Shown: positions 9,185 to 17,219 of the stretch, in pieces
How the letters are laid out: each line of letters opens with the position of its first letter
Position numbering within the stretch: the stretch's first letter is position 1
Source: Flavobacterium tagetis
Lineage (GTDB): Bacteria > Bacteroidota > Bacteroidia > Flavobacteriales > Flavobacteriaceae
Length of the DNA: 64,000 nucleotides
Reading direction: 5' to 3'
Assembly (NCBI RefSeq): GCF_016735615.1
Contig: NZ_JAERSF010000002.1
Span: 1,364,001-1,428,000, forward strand
Program-made: the position numbers and the translations under genes
Notes under the pieces: model-generated
What the model was told of the DNA's origin: nothing
Seen by the model: the letters and a program-made list of their open reading frames with translations, nothing else
Databases searched by the model: none

Positions 9185-9319
9185 AACCGCAGAGAGCGCA
9201 AGATTCACACATAAAAGACTAAATATAAACGCAAAGTTCGCAAAGCTATATAGATAAAGCTTTGCGAACTTTGCGTTTGTATTCTCAATCCTAAAAAAAT
9301 CTTTGCGTTCTTTGCGGTA
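9185..9319. repeat. GCAAAG-type inverted-repeat element, copy 1
   Basis: A perfect 21-bp inverted repeat (9227-9247 with 9258-9278) built of GCAAAG and TTCGC units, set inside a second imperfect pair: AACCGCAGAGAGCGCAAG near 9185 with CTTTGCGTTCTTTGCGGT ending at 9319. Related sequence appears at 19658 and 51971. It sits between two converging genes and may act as a two-way terminator. Confidence 0.8.
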
Positions 9320-9345
9320 GAACTATACTCAAAGTTTTTTAACTA

Positions 9346-10296
9346 TTACTTTACATTGGAGAATTTTACAATTGGTTTGTCAATCATTTTGTAAAACTTT
9401 CCTTTGAAAGCAAAACGTCGTTCAATTTCAAAATTGAATGACTTTTTTGTTTTGGCCATTGCCGCAATTTCTTCAGGAACATTAGTTTCAAATTCATCTT
9501 GAGCTTTTAATGCTTTATTGAAAAATCCCTTTGTTTTTATGATAATATCTCTAAAATGCTTTTTTGTATTATCATTTACAACGGTGTAATTTCCAGACCA
9601 TTCTATGCTTTGAACGTTGGTAAGTTGATAATCGTTCACTTCCATTATAGGCTGATATTTTCCATCAAAACCAGCAACTAAATACAGCCATCCCTCAAAA
9701 GGACCGCCTGCGCCGCCGTTAACATGTAATAATGTAAATGCAAACTGATCTTCTCCAATTTCGACCAATTTTGGAGAAGGGCATTGTGCAAAAGAACCGA
9801 AAGCAGCAACTGCAGGCTGGAAAGATCTCATGTCCCAAGAATTACCGTTTTTCGCAAATTTTGCCAAACCAAACAATCCTCCAGAAAAACGTCCAGTCTG
9901 TAATCCGTCTTCATCATGAACAGAATGATTAAAAGCTAGTATTTTGAATTGATTTCCTTTTGAATCTGAATAGTCAATATTTGCTAAAAGTCTCGTTGCA
10001 ACGCCTTCTGTATATGGAAATAACTGATCTCCTTCAATGCCGTTTACATCGGTATAAGGTGAAGGTGTACAAGTTTTACAGATCCAACTAATGAATCCGC
10101 TTCCGTCGCGTTTGCCATATTCTGTGCCAGGAAAAAGCTCCCACATTACCTTTTTTGCTTTAAAAGGTTCGGCTATTTTTAAAGTTCTTTTTTGATTTAA
10201 GATTGTGTCGATTACATTGCCTGGTTTTAATTCGATTTCCTGTGCAAAACAAATGCTAGATAAGAAACTAGCGGCAATAAGAAAAGTATGGCGCAT
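9346..10296 (-). CDS. Secreted protein of unknown function
   Basis: A 316-residue protein with a clear signal peptide (MRHTFLIAASFLSSICFAQ, cleavage after about residue 18). The mature part is mixed alpha/beta with many Gly and aromatic residues, a C-x-x-C pair in ICKTC at about residue 72, and a Lys-rich last third. I recognise no family. It faces the YeiH gene across a repeat element and diverges from the phospholipase-like gene. A candidate -7 box on this strand lies at 10317-10324. It is probably periplasmic, or outer-membrane linked. Confidence 0.7.
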   Translation of the reverse strand: MRHTFLIAASFLSSICFAQEIELKPGNVIDTILNQKRTLKIAEPFKAKKVMWELFPGTEYGKRDGSGFISWICKTCTPSPYTDVNGIEGDQLFPYTEGVATRLLANIDYSDSKGNQFKILAFNHSVHDEDGLQTGRFSGGLFGLAKFAKNGNSWDMRSFQPAVAAFGSFAQCPSPKLVEIGEDQFAFTLLHVNGGAGGPFEGWLYLVAGFDGKYQPIMEVNDYQLTNVQSIEWSGNYTVVNDNTKKHFRDIIIKTKGFFNKALKAQDEFETNVPEEIAAMAKTKKSFNFEIERRFAFKGKFYKMIDKPIVKFSNVK

Positions 10297-10416
10297 ATTT
10301 TAGATTTAATACCTAACAAACATACAAAGAAAAATATTGTTAATATGAACTTCTCTCGTTTTTAGGCTAATAAATCGTAATAACTCAAAATAGTAGAATC
10401 TTAATGATAGTATTTT

Positions 10417-10446
10417 TTGCGTATTCTTTAATTAAAGCTAAATTTG
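10417..10446 (+). promoter_or_regulatory. Full Bacteroidota-type promoter
   Basis: TTG at 10417-10419, a 19-bp spacer, then TAAATTTG at 10439-10446: both parts of the TTG/TAnnTTTG form. It lies 21 bp before the ATG at 10468 and overlaps a TTG at 10444, which therefore cannot be the translation start. Confidence 0.65.
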
Positions 10447-10467
10447 CTCCCTCTAATAAAAAAACAA

Positions 10468-11466
10468 ATGAAGAAAATCCAAATGAGACCAAAACTAATC
10501 GCTTTCGGGGCTTTAGTTATTGGGTTTATTATGCTGTCATGGGGAAATGTTGGCCATGAGCGTATTAACAAAGCAGCTGTAATGGCTTTACCAAAACAAT
10601 TACAGATCTTTTTTTACAATCACATTGATTTTATTACACAAGAAGCTTCGGTTCCAGATATCCGCAAGTATGCTTTAAATTATAAAGAAGAAGGTCCAAG
10701 GCACTATTTTGATATGGAAAACTTTGGAGCCGCTGATACTTATCCGCAAACATTAGAAGAAGCAAAACAAAAATATGATGCTAAATTTTTAAGCGATAAT
10801 GGAATTTTGCCTTGGTACATTGAAGACATGATGGCAAAATTGACTAAAGCTTTTAAAGAAAAAAATAGAGCTGAAATCTTATTTCTTGCTGCAGATTTAG
10901 GTCATTATATTGGTGATGCACACATGCCTTTGCATACTTCAAAAAATCATGATGGACAATTAACAGATCAAAAAGGTATTCACTCTTTATGGGAAAGCAG
11001 ATTGCCAGAGTTATTTGTTAAAAATTATAAATTAAATGTTCCTGAAGCACAGTATTATGCAGATGTTCACAAAGCAATTTGGGATATGATTAATGATACT
11101 CATACGCTAGCACAACCTTTATTAGATATTGACAAAAAGCTAAGAGTAGCAACTCCAGAGAATAAAGTTTTTGAAATGGACGCAGAGGGTAAAATTGCAA
11201 AAACGAAATACAATACCTCTAAATTCTCTGATGAATACGCTACAAAATTACACGCGGAACTAAATGGAATGGTTGAAAGCCAAATGAGAAAAGCGATTAG
11301 TGCAACGGCAAGTTTTTGGTATACTGCTTGGGTAAATGCCGGAAAACCTGATTTAAGCGATTTAGATGCGCCAGCTGTTACACAAAGAAATTACCAGTTC
11401 TTGCAAGAAGATTTAAAATTATATCAGAAAGGAAATTTATTCGGGATGAAAAATCAAAACGACTAA
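10468..11466 (+). CDS. Zinc-dependent phospholipase C / S1-P1 nuclease-like exported protein
   Basis: From the ATG at 10468 the protein has 332 residues, with a basic start and one hydrophobic segment (about 9-24) acting as signal. Just after it comes W25-G-N-V-G-H30; in this fold the mature N-terminal Trp binds zinc. Further likely metal ligands are Asp64, His79 (HYFD), His146 and Asp150 (LGHYIGDAH), His156, and His172 with Glu176 (HSLWE). The set fits the PLC/P1-nuclease superfamily, three zinc ions cutting phosphodiesters. Whether lipids or nucleic acids are the target cannot be told. A full promoter lies at 10417. Confidence 0.82.
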   Translation: MKKIQMRPKLIAFGALVIGFIMLSWGNVGHERINKAAVMALPKQLQIFFYNHIDFITQEASVPDIRKYALNYKEEGPRHYFDMENFGAADTYPQTLEEAKQKYDAKFLSDNGILPWYIEDMMAKLTKAFKEKNRAEILFLAADLGHYIGDAHMPLHTSKNHDGQLTDQKGIHSLWESRLPELFVKNYKLNVPEAQYYADVHKAIWDMINDTHTLAQPLLDIDKKLRVATPENKVFEMDAEGKIAKTKYNTSKFSDEYATKLHAELNGMVESQMRKAISATASFWYTAWVNAGKPDLSDLDAPAVTQRNYQFLQEDLKLYQKGNLFGMKNQND

Positions 11467-11492
11467 ATTCAATATAACTGAAACAATAAAAT

Positions 11493-11530
11493 AAAAAAGC
11501 CTCAAATTCTTTATGATTTGAGGCTTTTTT
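11493..11530. terminator. Two-way terminator between converging genes
   Basis: A perfect 15-bp stem (11493-11507 with 11516-11530) with the GCCTCAAAT core and A/T tracts on both sides, so it can serve both the phospholipase-like gene and the LtaS-like gene. Confidence 0.88.
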
Positions 11531-11534
11531 TCTT

Positions 11535-13673
11535 TTAATTGCGAATGTTTGCGTATAATTTTTTATTCTTATCTGCCAAATCCTTGAACTGATATTCTTT
11601 CTCTTTTAAAACATAAGACGCTGATTGATAATACGAAATGGTTTCATCAACTAGGTTTTTATTCTCAGATTTCAATGGAATTTCATCATAATGAATTTGA
11701 AATTCTGGAGAGATTCCTGTTTTTTCATTAAGTTTTAGCTGAAACTGCTTTATCTGTTGTTTTGGAGATAAAATTGTCAAAACATTGTCTTTTATTAAAC
11801 CTAAATCCTGATAAGTGGCTATAAAAGCTCGGGGCTGATAATCTGGTTTAAATACATCTTGTCCAAAGAATTTACTTTCGTAGTCAAAATTTAAAAGTCC
11901 AAATAATGTTGGCATAATATCTATTTGTGACATTAACTTGTTGTATTTTTCAGGCTTCATTTCTGGCGTATAAATTAAAGCTGGAATTCTATATTTATCT
12001 AACGGAAGTTCTGTTTTTCCTGCACTCGAAGCACAATGATCGGCTACAATTACAAATACTGTATTCTTAAACCAAGGTTGTTTCGATGCTTGATTAAAGA
12101 ATTGTCTAAGCGCATAATCGGTATATTTTACGCCACCATCACGAGATTTGATGTTTCCAGGAATATCAATTTTATTGTTAGGATACGTAAAAGGTCTATG
12201 ATTGCTCACCGTCATAATATGATTGAAGAAAGGCTTGTTTTGTTTGGCCTCAGTATTCATGATTTTGATTGCTTTATTGTACATATCTTCATCACAAACT
12301 CCCCATACGTTTGAGAAAGTAACTTCATTTTCAGCAAAACTCGATTTGTCAATAATCTGATAACCATTTCCGGAATAAAAATCTTGCATATTATCAAAAA
12401 AAGCATCTCCTCCGTACATAAATTTCACATTGTAGCCTTTTTTAAGAAAAACAGATCCTGTTGAGAATTTATTTTTATTGTCTTCTCTTTTTACAACGCT
12501 TTCGCCTGCCGTTGGAGGCAAACACAAAGTTACAGCTTCAAGTCCGCGAACTGTACGGTTTCCTGCCGCATAAACATTTGTAAAGAGCAAGCTTTTTTGA
12601 GTAAGACTATCTAAGAACGGTGTAATATTTTGTTCGTTGCCATACATTTTCATGAAGTCGGCACTTAAACTTTCAATTGTAATTAGCACCACATTTTTGC
12701 GCTGTTCCAGAGAATCTTCTTTTATTTCACGCAATGTATTTTTTCCTGAAATAGAAGGCAAATCTTGTTTTAGCAAAGCAAAAGCTTTCTCGTTTGAAAT
12801 TGTTTTGTAGAACTTGAAATAATCCAATTTATTATTCTGGAAAGCCAAATAGAATTTATAGATTCCGTTCGATTGCAGTTCGTTAACAAAGATGTTTTTA
12901 GAATTTTCTGTTTTGGCTAATCCTGGAACAGCCAACAATGACACAACAAATAAAACTGCATAAAGAGCTGTAATTTTCAATTTTTCATTAAAACTTGGAA
13001 TCTCATCAATATAATTTCTAGAATTCTTAATAATGAAATAAGTAATAGTTCCTGTAACGATAAATAAAGCAGAAAATATAGGAATTACTGGATAAGACTG
13101 CATAATATTTCCTATGACTTCATTAGTGTATATCAGATAATTAACTGCGATGAAATTATATTTTACTCCAAATTCATTCCAGAAGAAGAATTCGCTTATC
13201 GCATTTTGAAGAATCAATAAAACGTATAAAAAGATCACAAAAGCAAAAAGCCAAAACCTGATTTTATCTCTGTGTTTTGGAAGGAAAAGGAAAAGCGCAA
13301 ACAAAAGTATTTTTAAGGAAACAAAAATCAAAACGATTCTGGGTAAAGCACCGCCGTATTCATCAAAAATGCTTTTTCCTGAAGCTATATAAAGAAAAAG
13401 TGCTATAAAACCTGCCAGAATAATATATCCGTAAGGCTTGTTATATTTTGAATTGGAAATAAAAATAAGGTAAAGCCACAAAAAGCCCGAAGCGAGTACA
13501 AACACGAAAGTGTCTGACAATAAACCAAATGAGAATATTTTTAAGCTCTCTGTAAAAGTAAACGAACTTTGAGTAATAGGATGGAAAAGCAATACTATTC
13601 TAAGTGTAAAACTTACAATAAAATACAGTAAAGCAAGATTGTAGAAAGGCGAAAGTTTTTTGTAAAAATTCAT
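11535..13673 (-). CDS. LtaS/MdoB-type sulfatase-fold phosphotransferase
   Basis: A 712-residue membrane enzyme. Five hydrophobic segments lie in the first 250 residues (about 13-30, 47-71, 81-97, 110-131, 138-158, with another at 195-215), followed by an extracytoplasmic sulfatase-like domain from about 325. Visible active-site parts: Glu334 in LITIESLS, the nucleophile Thr374 in GNRTVRG, and the late metal ligands Asp-His in VIVADH. The family (LtaS, MdoB, OpgB, EptA relatives) moves phosphoglycerol or phosphoethanolamine onto glycans or lipids. Which acceptor is used here is unknown; Bacteroidota lack classical lipoteichoic acid, so a periplasmic glucan or lipid is likelier. Confidence 0.86.
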   Translation of the reverse strand: MNFYKKLSPFYNLALLYFIVSFTLRIVLLFHPITQSSFTFTESLKIFSFGLLSDTFVFVLASGFLWLYLIFISNSKYNKPYGYIILAGFIALFLYIASGKSIFDEYGGALPRIVLIFVSLKILLFALFLFLPKHRDKIRFWLFAFVIFLYVLLILQNAISEFFFWNEFGVKYNFIAVNYLIYTNEVIGNIMQSYPVIPIFSALFIVTGTITYFIIKNSRNYIDEIPSFNEKLKITALYAVLFVVSLLAVPGLAKTENSKNIFVNELQSNGIYKFYLAFQNNKLDYFKFYKTISNEKAFALLKQDLPSISGKNTLREIKEDSLEQRKNVVLITIESLSADFMKMYGNEQNITPFLDSLTQKSLLFTNVYAAGNRTVRGLEAVTLCLPPTAGESVVKREDNKNKFSTGSVFLKKGYNVKFMYGGDAFFDNMQDFYSGNGYQIIDKSSFAENEVTFSNVWGVCDEDMYNKAIKIMNTEAKQNKPFFNHIMTVSNHRPFTYPNNKIDIPGNIKSRDGGVKYTDYALRQFFNQASKQPWFKNTVFVIVADHCASSAGKTELPLDKYRIPALIYTPEMKPEKYNKLMSQIDIMPTLFGLLNFDYESKFFGQDVFKPDYQPRAFIATYQDLGLIKDNVLTILSPKQQIKQFQLKLNEKTGISPEFQIHYDEIPLKSENKNLVDETISYYQSASYVLKEKEYQFKDLADKNKKLYANIRN

Positions 13674-13824
13674 CGGTCTTATTTTTTTACAAAATTAATT
13701 TCGAATGATTAATGCCAGATTAAGTTCAACTTTTACCTTACTTAACGTTAACTTAAAGTTTGCTTAAGATACTGGTTTTCTTTATTTATTGATATGTCGG
13801 ACTATTTCGGAGAGGTAAATTATC

Positions 13825-13832
13825 TATCTTTG
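13825..13832 (+). promoter_or_regulatory. Putative -7 box for the two-component operon
   Basis: TATCTTTG fits TAnnTTTG, 41 bp before the response-regulator ATG; no exact TTG at -33. On the other strand TAATTTTG (13690-13697) is a weak candidate for the LtaS-like gene. Confidence 0.4.
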
Positions 13833-13872
13833 AATTGAAAAAATGAAATTCAAATTTAATCAGATACGATAA

Positions 13873-14535
13873 ATGCATATTTTAATAGTTGAAGACGAAG
13901 TAGGAATTGTTCAATTTCTAAAACAAGGTTTGCAAGAAGAAGGCTATCAAATTACAACTGCAGCCGACGGTTCCAAAGGTTTTGAGCTGGTTCAGGAACA
14001 AAAATTTGACTTAATTCTTTTAGATTGGATGTTACCAAAAATTAATGGTCTTGATTTGTGTAAGGCTATTCGAATTAAAGATCACGAGACTCCAATTATT
14101 TTTTTGACGGCAAAAGATACGGTTCAGGAAACTATTGAAGGACTGAAAGCCGGAGCAAATGATTACATCAAAAAGCCTTTTAGTTTTGAAGAATTGGTGG
14201 AGCGAATTAAAGTCCACTTTAGAAATAAAAAACAAACCGAAAGCTTGACTCTTGGTAATATTACGATGGACTTGTCCAGACATATCGTATTGAAAGGAGA
14301 CGAAGAAATTTCGCTAACGCAACGCGAATTTGAGTTATTAGCTTATTTAATTCAGCATAAAGGAAAAGTCTGCACAAGAAATCAGATTTTAAGAGACGTT
14401 TGGGAAATTAATTTTGAATATGATACAGGCGTTATAGATGTTTTTATGAATGCAATTCGAAAAAAACTCAACCTTAAAATTGAAGAAGATTATATCAAAA
14501 CCATCCGAGGTATTGGATATATTGCCAATGATTAA
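13873..14535 (+). CDS. OmpR-family response regulator
   Basis: 220 residues. The receiver domain has the acidic pair Glu7/Asp8, the phosphorylated Asp51 in LILLDWMLPK, the Thr of FLTAKD and the Lys-Pro of KKPF. The C-terminal half is an OmpR-type winged helix (LTQREFELLAYL and the end DYIKTIRGIGYI). The partner histidine kinase starts 3 bp after the stop, so both are translated from one message. The input and target genes are unknown; CusR/RprY-like regulators of Bacteroidota look similar. Confidence 0.92.
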   Translation: MHILIVEDEVGIVQFLKQGLQEEGYQITTAADGSKGFELVQEQKFDLILLDWMLPKINGLDLCKAIRIKDHETPIIFLTAKDTVQETIEGLKAGANDYIKKPFSFEELVERIKVHFRNKKQTESLTLGNITMDLSRHIVLKGDEEISLTQREFELLAYLIQHKGKVCTRNQILRDVWEINFEYDTGVIDVFMNAIRKKLNLKIEEDYIKTIRGIGYIAND

Positions 14536-14538
14536 CAA

Positions 14539-15939
14539 ATGACATCATTATCTTTTAAAAACAGAATAGCATTAAATTATATTGTAGGAACCGGGCTGTT
14601 GGTTTTAGCGGTCTTTTCTGCTATTTATTTTATTGTAAAGCTCACGGTTTATAACCATATTGATGAGAACTTGAATATAGAAATTCAGGATCACTTAAAA
14701 GAGTTAAAAACAGAAAAAGGTGTTGTAATCTTTATGGATGCCGAAGAATGGGAGGAAAGAGAACATAACTCTGTCGACGTGAATCCTATTTTTGTACAGT
14801 TTTTAGATTTAAACAAACAAATAATCGAAAAATCTCCTAATTTGAAGAATGAAAAACTTGTCTTTCATCAAAGTAAAGAGCATTTTCATCCTTTTGATAC
14901 TAAATTATTGGGAAATAAGATTCGTCAGATTCAGGTTCCGCTTCATGTAGAATCTAAGAAAGTTGGCTATCTTATTATTGCAATGTCGCTTTCCGATTCT
15001 TCAAAGGTTTTGGATAATCTGATGGATACTTTATTGATAACTTTTCCCATCATTTTACTGATTCTGTTTTTCTTAGCTAGATTTTATGCAGGAAGAAGCA
15101 TCAAACCGATAAATAATATCATTCAGACCTCGAAAGTTATTACTAAAGATAATCTTAAAGCACGAATTCCGTTGCCAAAAACAAGAGACGAATTGTTTAC
15201 GCTTTCTAAAACTATTAATAATTTATTGAATCGAATTGAAGATGCAATAGAGCGTGAAAAACAGTTTACTTCTGATGCTTCACATGAGTTAAGAACGCCT
15301 CTTACAGTTATTAAAGGAACACTTGAAGTACTTATACGTAAACCTAGGGATAATAAGGAGTATGAAGAGAAAATTAATTATTGTATTAATGAAGTTGACC
15401 ACTTAAATTCTCTAGTAGATCAGTTGCTTATGATGGCTCGTTTTGAGAATCAAAAACAGAATATTCTTAAAGAAAATGTTTACTTAAATGCTGTAATTTT
15501 AGATGTGCTGAAATTAAATACAGAGAAAATTAAATCAGGTAAAATAAATGTGATTTTAGATGCACCAGAAGAATTTTATATTTATTCAGATAATTATTTA
15601 ACAGTGACAATTCTTCGTAATATCATTTCAAATGCAGTGAAATATTCAAAACCTGACAGTGAAGTTAGAATTTCTTTATCAAGAGAAAATCAGAAAATCA
15701 TTTGCAATATTTTAGATCACGGAATAGGAATTGCCAAAAAAGATCTTGAGTCAATTTTGAATCCTTTTTTTAGATCAGATTCGCTCAATCATTCAGAAAT
15801 TAAAGGAACTGGTCTTGGATTGTTTATTGTAAAACGAATGACTGATCTGCTTAAAATTAAGTTTAAAATTGAAAGTGAAATTGGAGTAGGCACCAAAGTA
15901 CTATTGGTTTTTGATGAATATGATAATTCGTTAAAGTAA
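14539..15939 (+). CDS. Membrane sensor histidine kinase
   Basis: 466 residues. Membrane helices at about 11-34 and 161-183 flank a periplasmic sensor domain of some 125 residues, Glu- and His-rich (WEEREHNSVD, HQSKEHFHPFD), which could bind metal. A HAMP linker follows, then HisKA with the phosphorylated His249 in SDASHELRTP, then the ATPase domain with N-box (RNIISNAVKYS), G1 (DHGIGI) and G2 (GTGLGLFIV). It pairs with the preceding OmpR-type regulator. The His/Glu-rich sensor is compatible with a CusS-like copper or metal role, but that is inference. Confidence 0.9.
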   Translation: MTSLSFKNRIALNYIVGTGLLVLAVFSAIYFIVKLTVYNHIDENLNIEIQDHLKELKTEKGVVIFMDAEEWEEREHNSVDVNPIFVQFLDLNKQIIEKSPNLKNEKLVFHQSKEHFHPFDTKLLGNKIRQIQVPLHVESKKVGYLIIAMSLSDSSKVLDNLMDTLLITFPIILLILFFLARFYAGRSIKPINNIIQTSKVITKDNLKARIPLPKTRDELFTLSKTINNLLNRIEDAIEREKQFTSDASHELRTPLTVIKGTLEVLIRKPRDNKEYEEKINYCINEVDHLNSLVDQLLMMARFENQKQNILKENVYLNAVILDVLKLNTEKIKSGKINVILDAPEEFYIYSDNYLTVTILRNIISNAVKYSKPDSEVRISLSRENQKIICNILDHGIGIAKKDLESILNPFFRSDSLNHSEIKGTGLGLFIVKRMTDLLKIKFKIESEIGVGTKVLLVFDEYDNSLK

Positions 15940-16012
15940 TTTTAAAATTCTTAAGTATAATGCCGTGAACAACGATTTTTAACAATAAACTATCGTTAAG
16001 TTAAAATAAAAA

Positions 16013-16044
16013 TTGCTTTTTAATTATTTTATCTAGTATATTTG
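16013..16044 (+). promoter_or_regulatory. Promoter of the his leader and operon
   Basis: TTG at 16013-16015 and TATATTTG at 16037-16044, 21-bp spacer. The predicted start of the message lies about 30 bp before the leader-peptide ATG at 16080. Confidence 0.6.
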
Positions 16045-16079
16045 CAACCGAATCAAAGAAGTAAAAAACAAAACAAATC

Positions 16080-16139
16080 ATGATTTCAATTCAATTACAT
16101 CATCATCATTTACATTATTGCTCTCAAGCGATGTGTTAA
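16080..16139 (+). CDS. hisL: Histidine operon leader peptide
   Basis: A 19-codon frame, MISIQLHHHHLHYCSQAMC, with four His codons in a row and a fifth two codons on. The stop (TAA at 16137) lies 31 bp before a strong terminator, and hisG begins 112 bp later. Five His in 19 residues just ahead of the his operon is the mark of ribosome-mediated attenuation: when charged tRNA-His is scarce, the ribosome stalls on the His codons and the terminator should not form. The codons for Ser-Gln-Ala carry the antiterminator segment (see 16123-16200). Confidence 0.88.
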   Translation: MISIQLHHHHLHYCSQAMC

Positions 16140-16200
16140 TGGTATGCGTGTAAATCATCATATTTTAAAACCCGTTTGAGTACATCAAACGGGTTTTTTA
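16123..16200 (+). promoter_or_regulatory. his attenuator: antiterminator and terminator arms
   Basis: Terminator: CCCGTTTGA (16171-16179) pairs with TCAAACGGG (16185-16193), loop GTACA, then a T run. Antiterminator: CTCAAGCG (16123-16130) can pair over 8 bp, with one G-U, with CGTTTGAG (16173-16180), which covers most of the terminator's left arm. The two forms exclude each other. A ribosome at the leader stop would cover 16123-16130 and let the terminator form; one stalled at the first His codons would leave it free. Confidence 0.75.
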
Positions 16201-16251
16201 TTTCAAGCTCTCTTTGTACTCAAACTATTAATCCAACAAACAACTAAAAAA

Positions 16252-17109
16252 ATGAGTACTTTAAAAATTGCAATTCAAAAATCTGGACGTTTAAACGAAG
16301 ACAGCATTCAAATTCTAAAAGACTGCGGTATTTCAATTAACAACGGAATCGATCAGTTAAAAGCTGAAGCTTCAAATTTTCCTCTTGAAGTTTTATACCT
16401 TAGAAATTCAGATATTCCGCAATATCTAATAGATGGAGTGGTAGACTTAGCTATCGTTGGCGATAATCTTTTAGTGGAAAAAGGAAAAGGAATCGAAGTA
16501 GTTCAAAAATTAGGTTTTTCAAAATGCAAAGTTTCTGTTGCTGTTCCTAAAACATTCGAATACAATTCGGTACAAGATCTAGCGAATCTTCGAATTGCCA
16601 CCTCTTACCCAAATACAGTGACAGAATATTTTAATAAATTTGGTCTAACTGTAGATATTCATCAAATCTCTGGTTCTGTAGAAATTGCCCCAAATATTGG
16701 TCTTGCTGACGCAATTGTTGATATTGTTTCAAGTGGAAGCACATTATTTAAAAACAACTTAAAAGAAGTTGAAGTTATTTTGAAAAGTGAGGCAGTTTTA
16801 GCTGTTTCTCCAAAAGTTTCTCCAGAAATTCAAAAACACATTGATACTTTAAAATTCAGAATTCAAGCTGTTTTAAGAGCTAGAAATTCAAAATATATCC
16901 TAATGAACGTTCCAAATGACAAAATTGAAGCAGTTGGAAAAATTCTTCCAGTTTTAAGAAGTTTAACAGTTCTTCCGTTAGCTCAAGAAGGTTGGAGTAG
17001 TGTTCACTCAGTAATCGATAAAGATACTTTTTGGGATGTAATAGATCAGTTAAAAGAAGTAGGTGCAGAAGGAATTCTAGTTTGCCCAATTGAGAAAATG
17101 GTACTATAA
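16252..17109 (+). CDS. hisG: ATP phosphoribosyltransferase (long form)
   Basis: 285 residues; catalyses the first step of histidine synthesis, joining ATP and PRPP in the cytoplasm. The N-terminal part shows LKIAIQKSGRLNEDS and, later, the PRPP loop region IVDIVSSGSTL at about 160-170. The length and the C-terminal ACT-like domain (about 210-285, ending GAEGILVCPIEKMVL) make it the long, self-regulated hexameric form that needs no HisZ and is usually inhibited by histidine. First structural gene of the his operon, after the leader and attenuator; hisD follows after a 110-bp repeat-filled spacer. Confidence 0.96.
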   Translation: MSTLKIAIQKSGRLNEDSIQILKDCGISINNGIDQLKAEASNFPLEVLYLRNSDIPQYLIDGVVDLAIVGDNLLVEKGKGIEVVQKLGFSKCKVSVAVPKTFEYNSVQDLANLRIATSYPNTVTEYFNKFGLTVDIHQISGSVEIAPNIGLADAIVDIVSSGSTLFKNNLKEVEVILKSEAVLAVSPKVSPEIQKHIDTLKFRIQAVLRARNSKYILMNVPNDKIEAVGKILPVLRSLTVLPLAQEGWSSVHSVIDKDTFWDVIDQLKEVGAEGILVCPIEKMVL

Positions 17110-17128
17110 AAAGAATTTTCAATTTTTT

Positions 17129-17188
17129 AAATTCCAAATTCCAAGCTTAGTGTTGATTTTTAAAATAAAGAATTGGAATTTGGAATTT
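17129..17188. repeat. Inverted repeat between hisG and hisD
   Basis: AAATTCCAAATTCCAA (17129-17144) pairs perfectly with TTGGAATTTGGAATTT (17173-17188). The same AATTCCAAATTCC phrase recurs in the gaps near 26548, 45060, 52128 and 58035. A TTG in the tail of this sequence (17196) is not a real hisD start. Confidence 0.75.
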
Positions 17189-17219
17189 TAGAAATTTGGA
17201 ATTTAATATTGAAAATATT

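Noticed and set aside
10444..10467. TTG start for the phospholipase-like gene
   Set aside because: The codon overlaps the -7 promoter box at 10439-10446, so it is not in the message.
17196..17219. TTG start for hisD
   Set aside because: It lies in the inverted repeat before the gene; ATG at 17220 gives the normal length.
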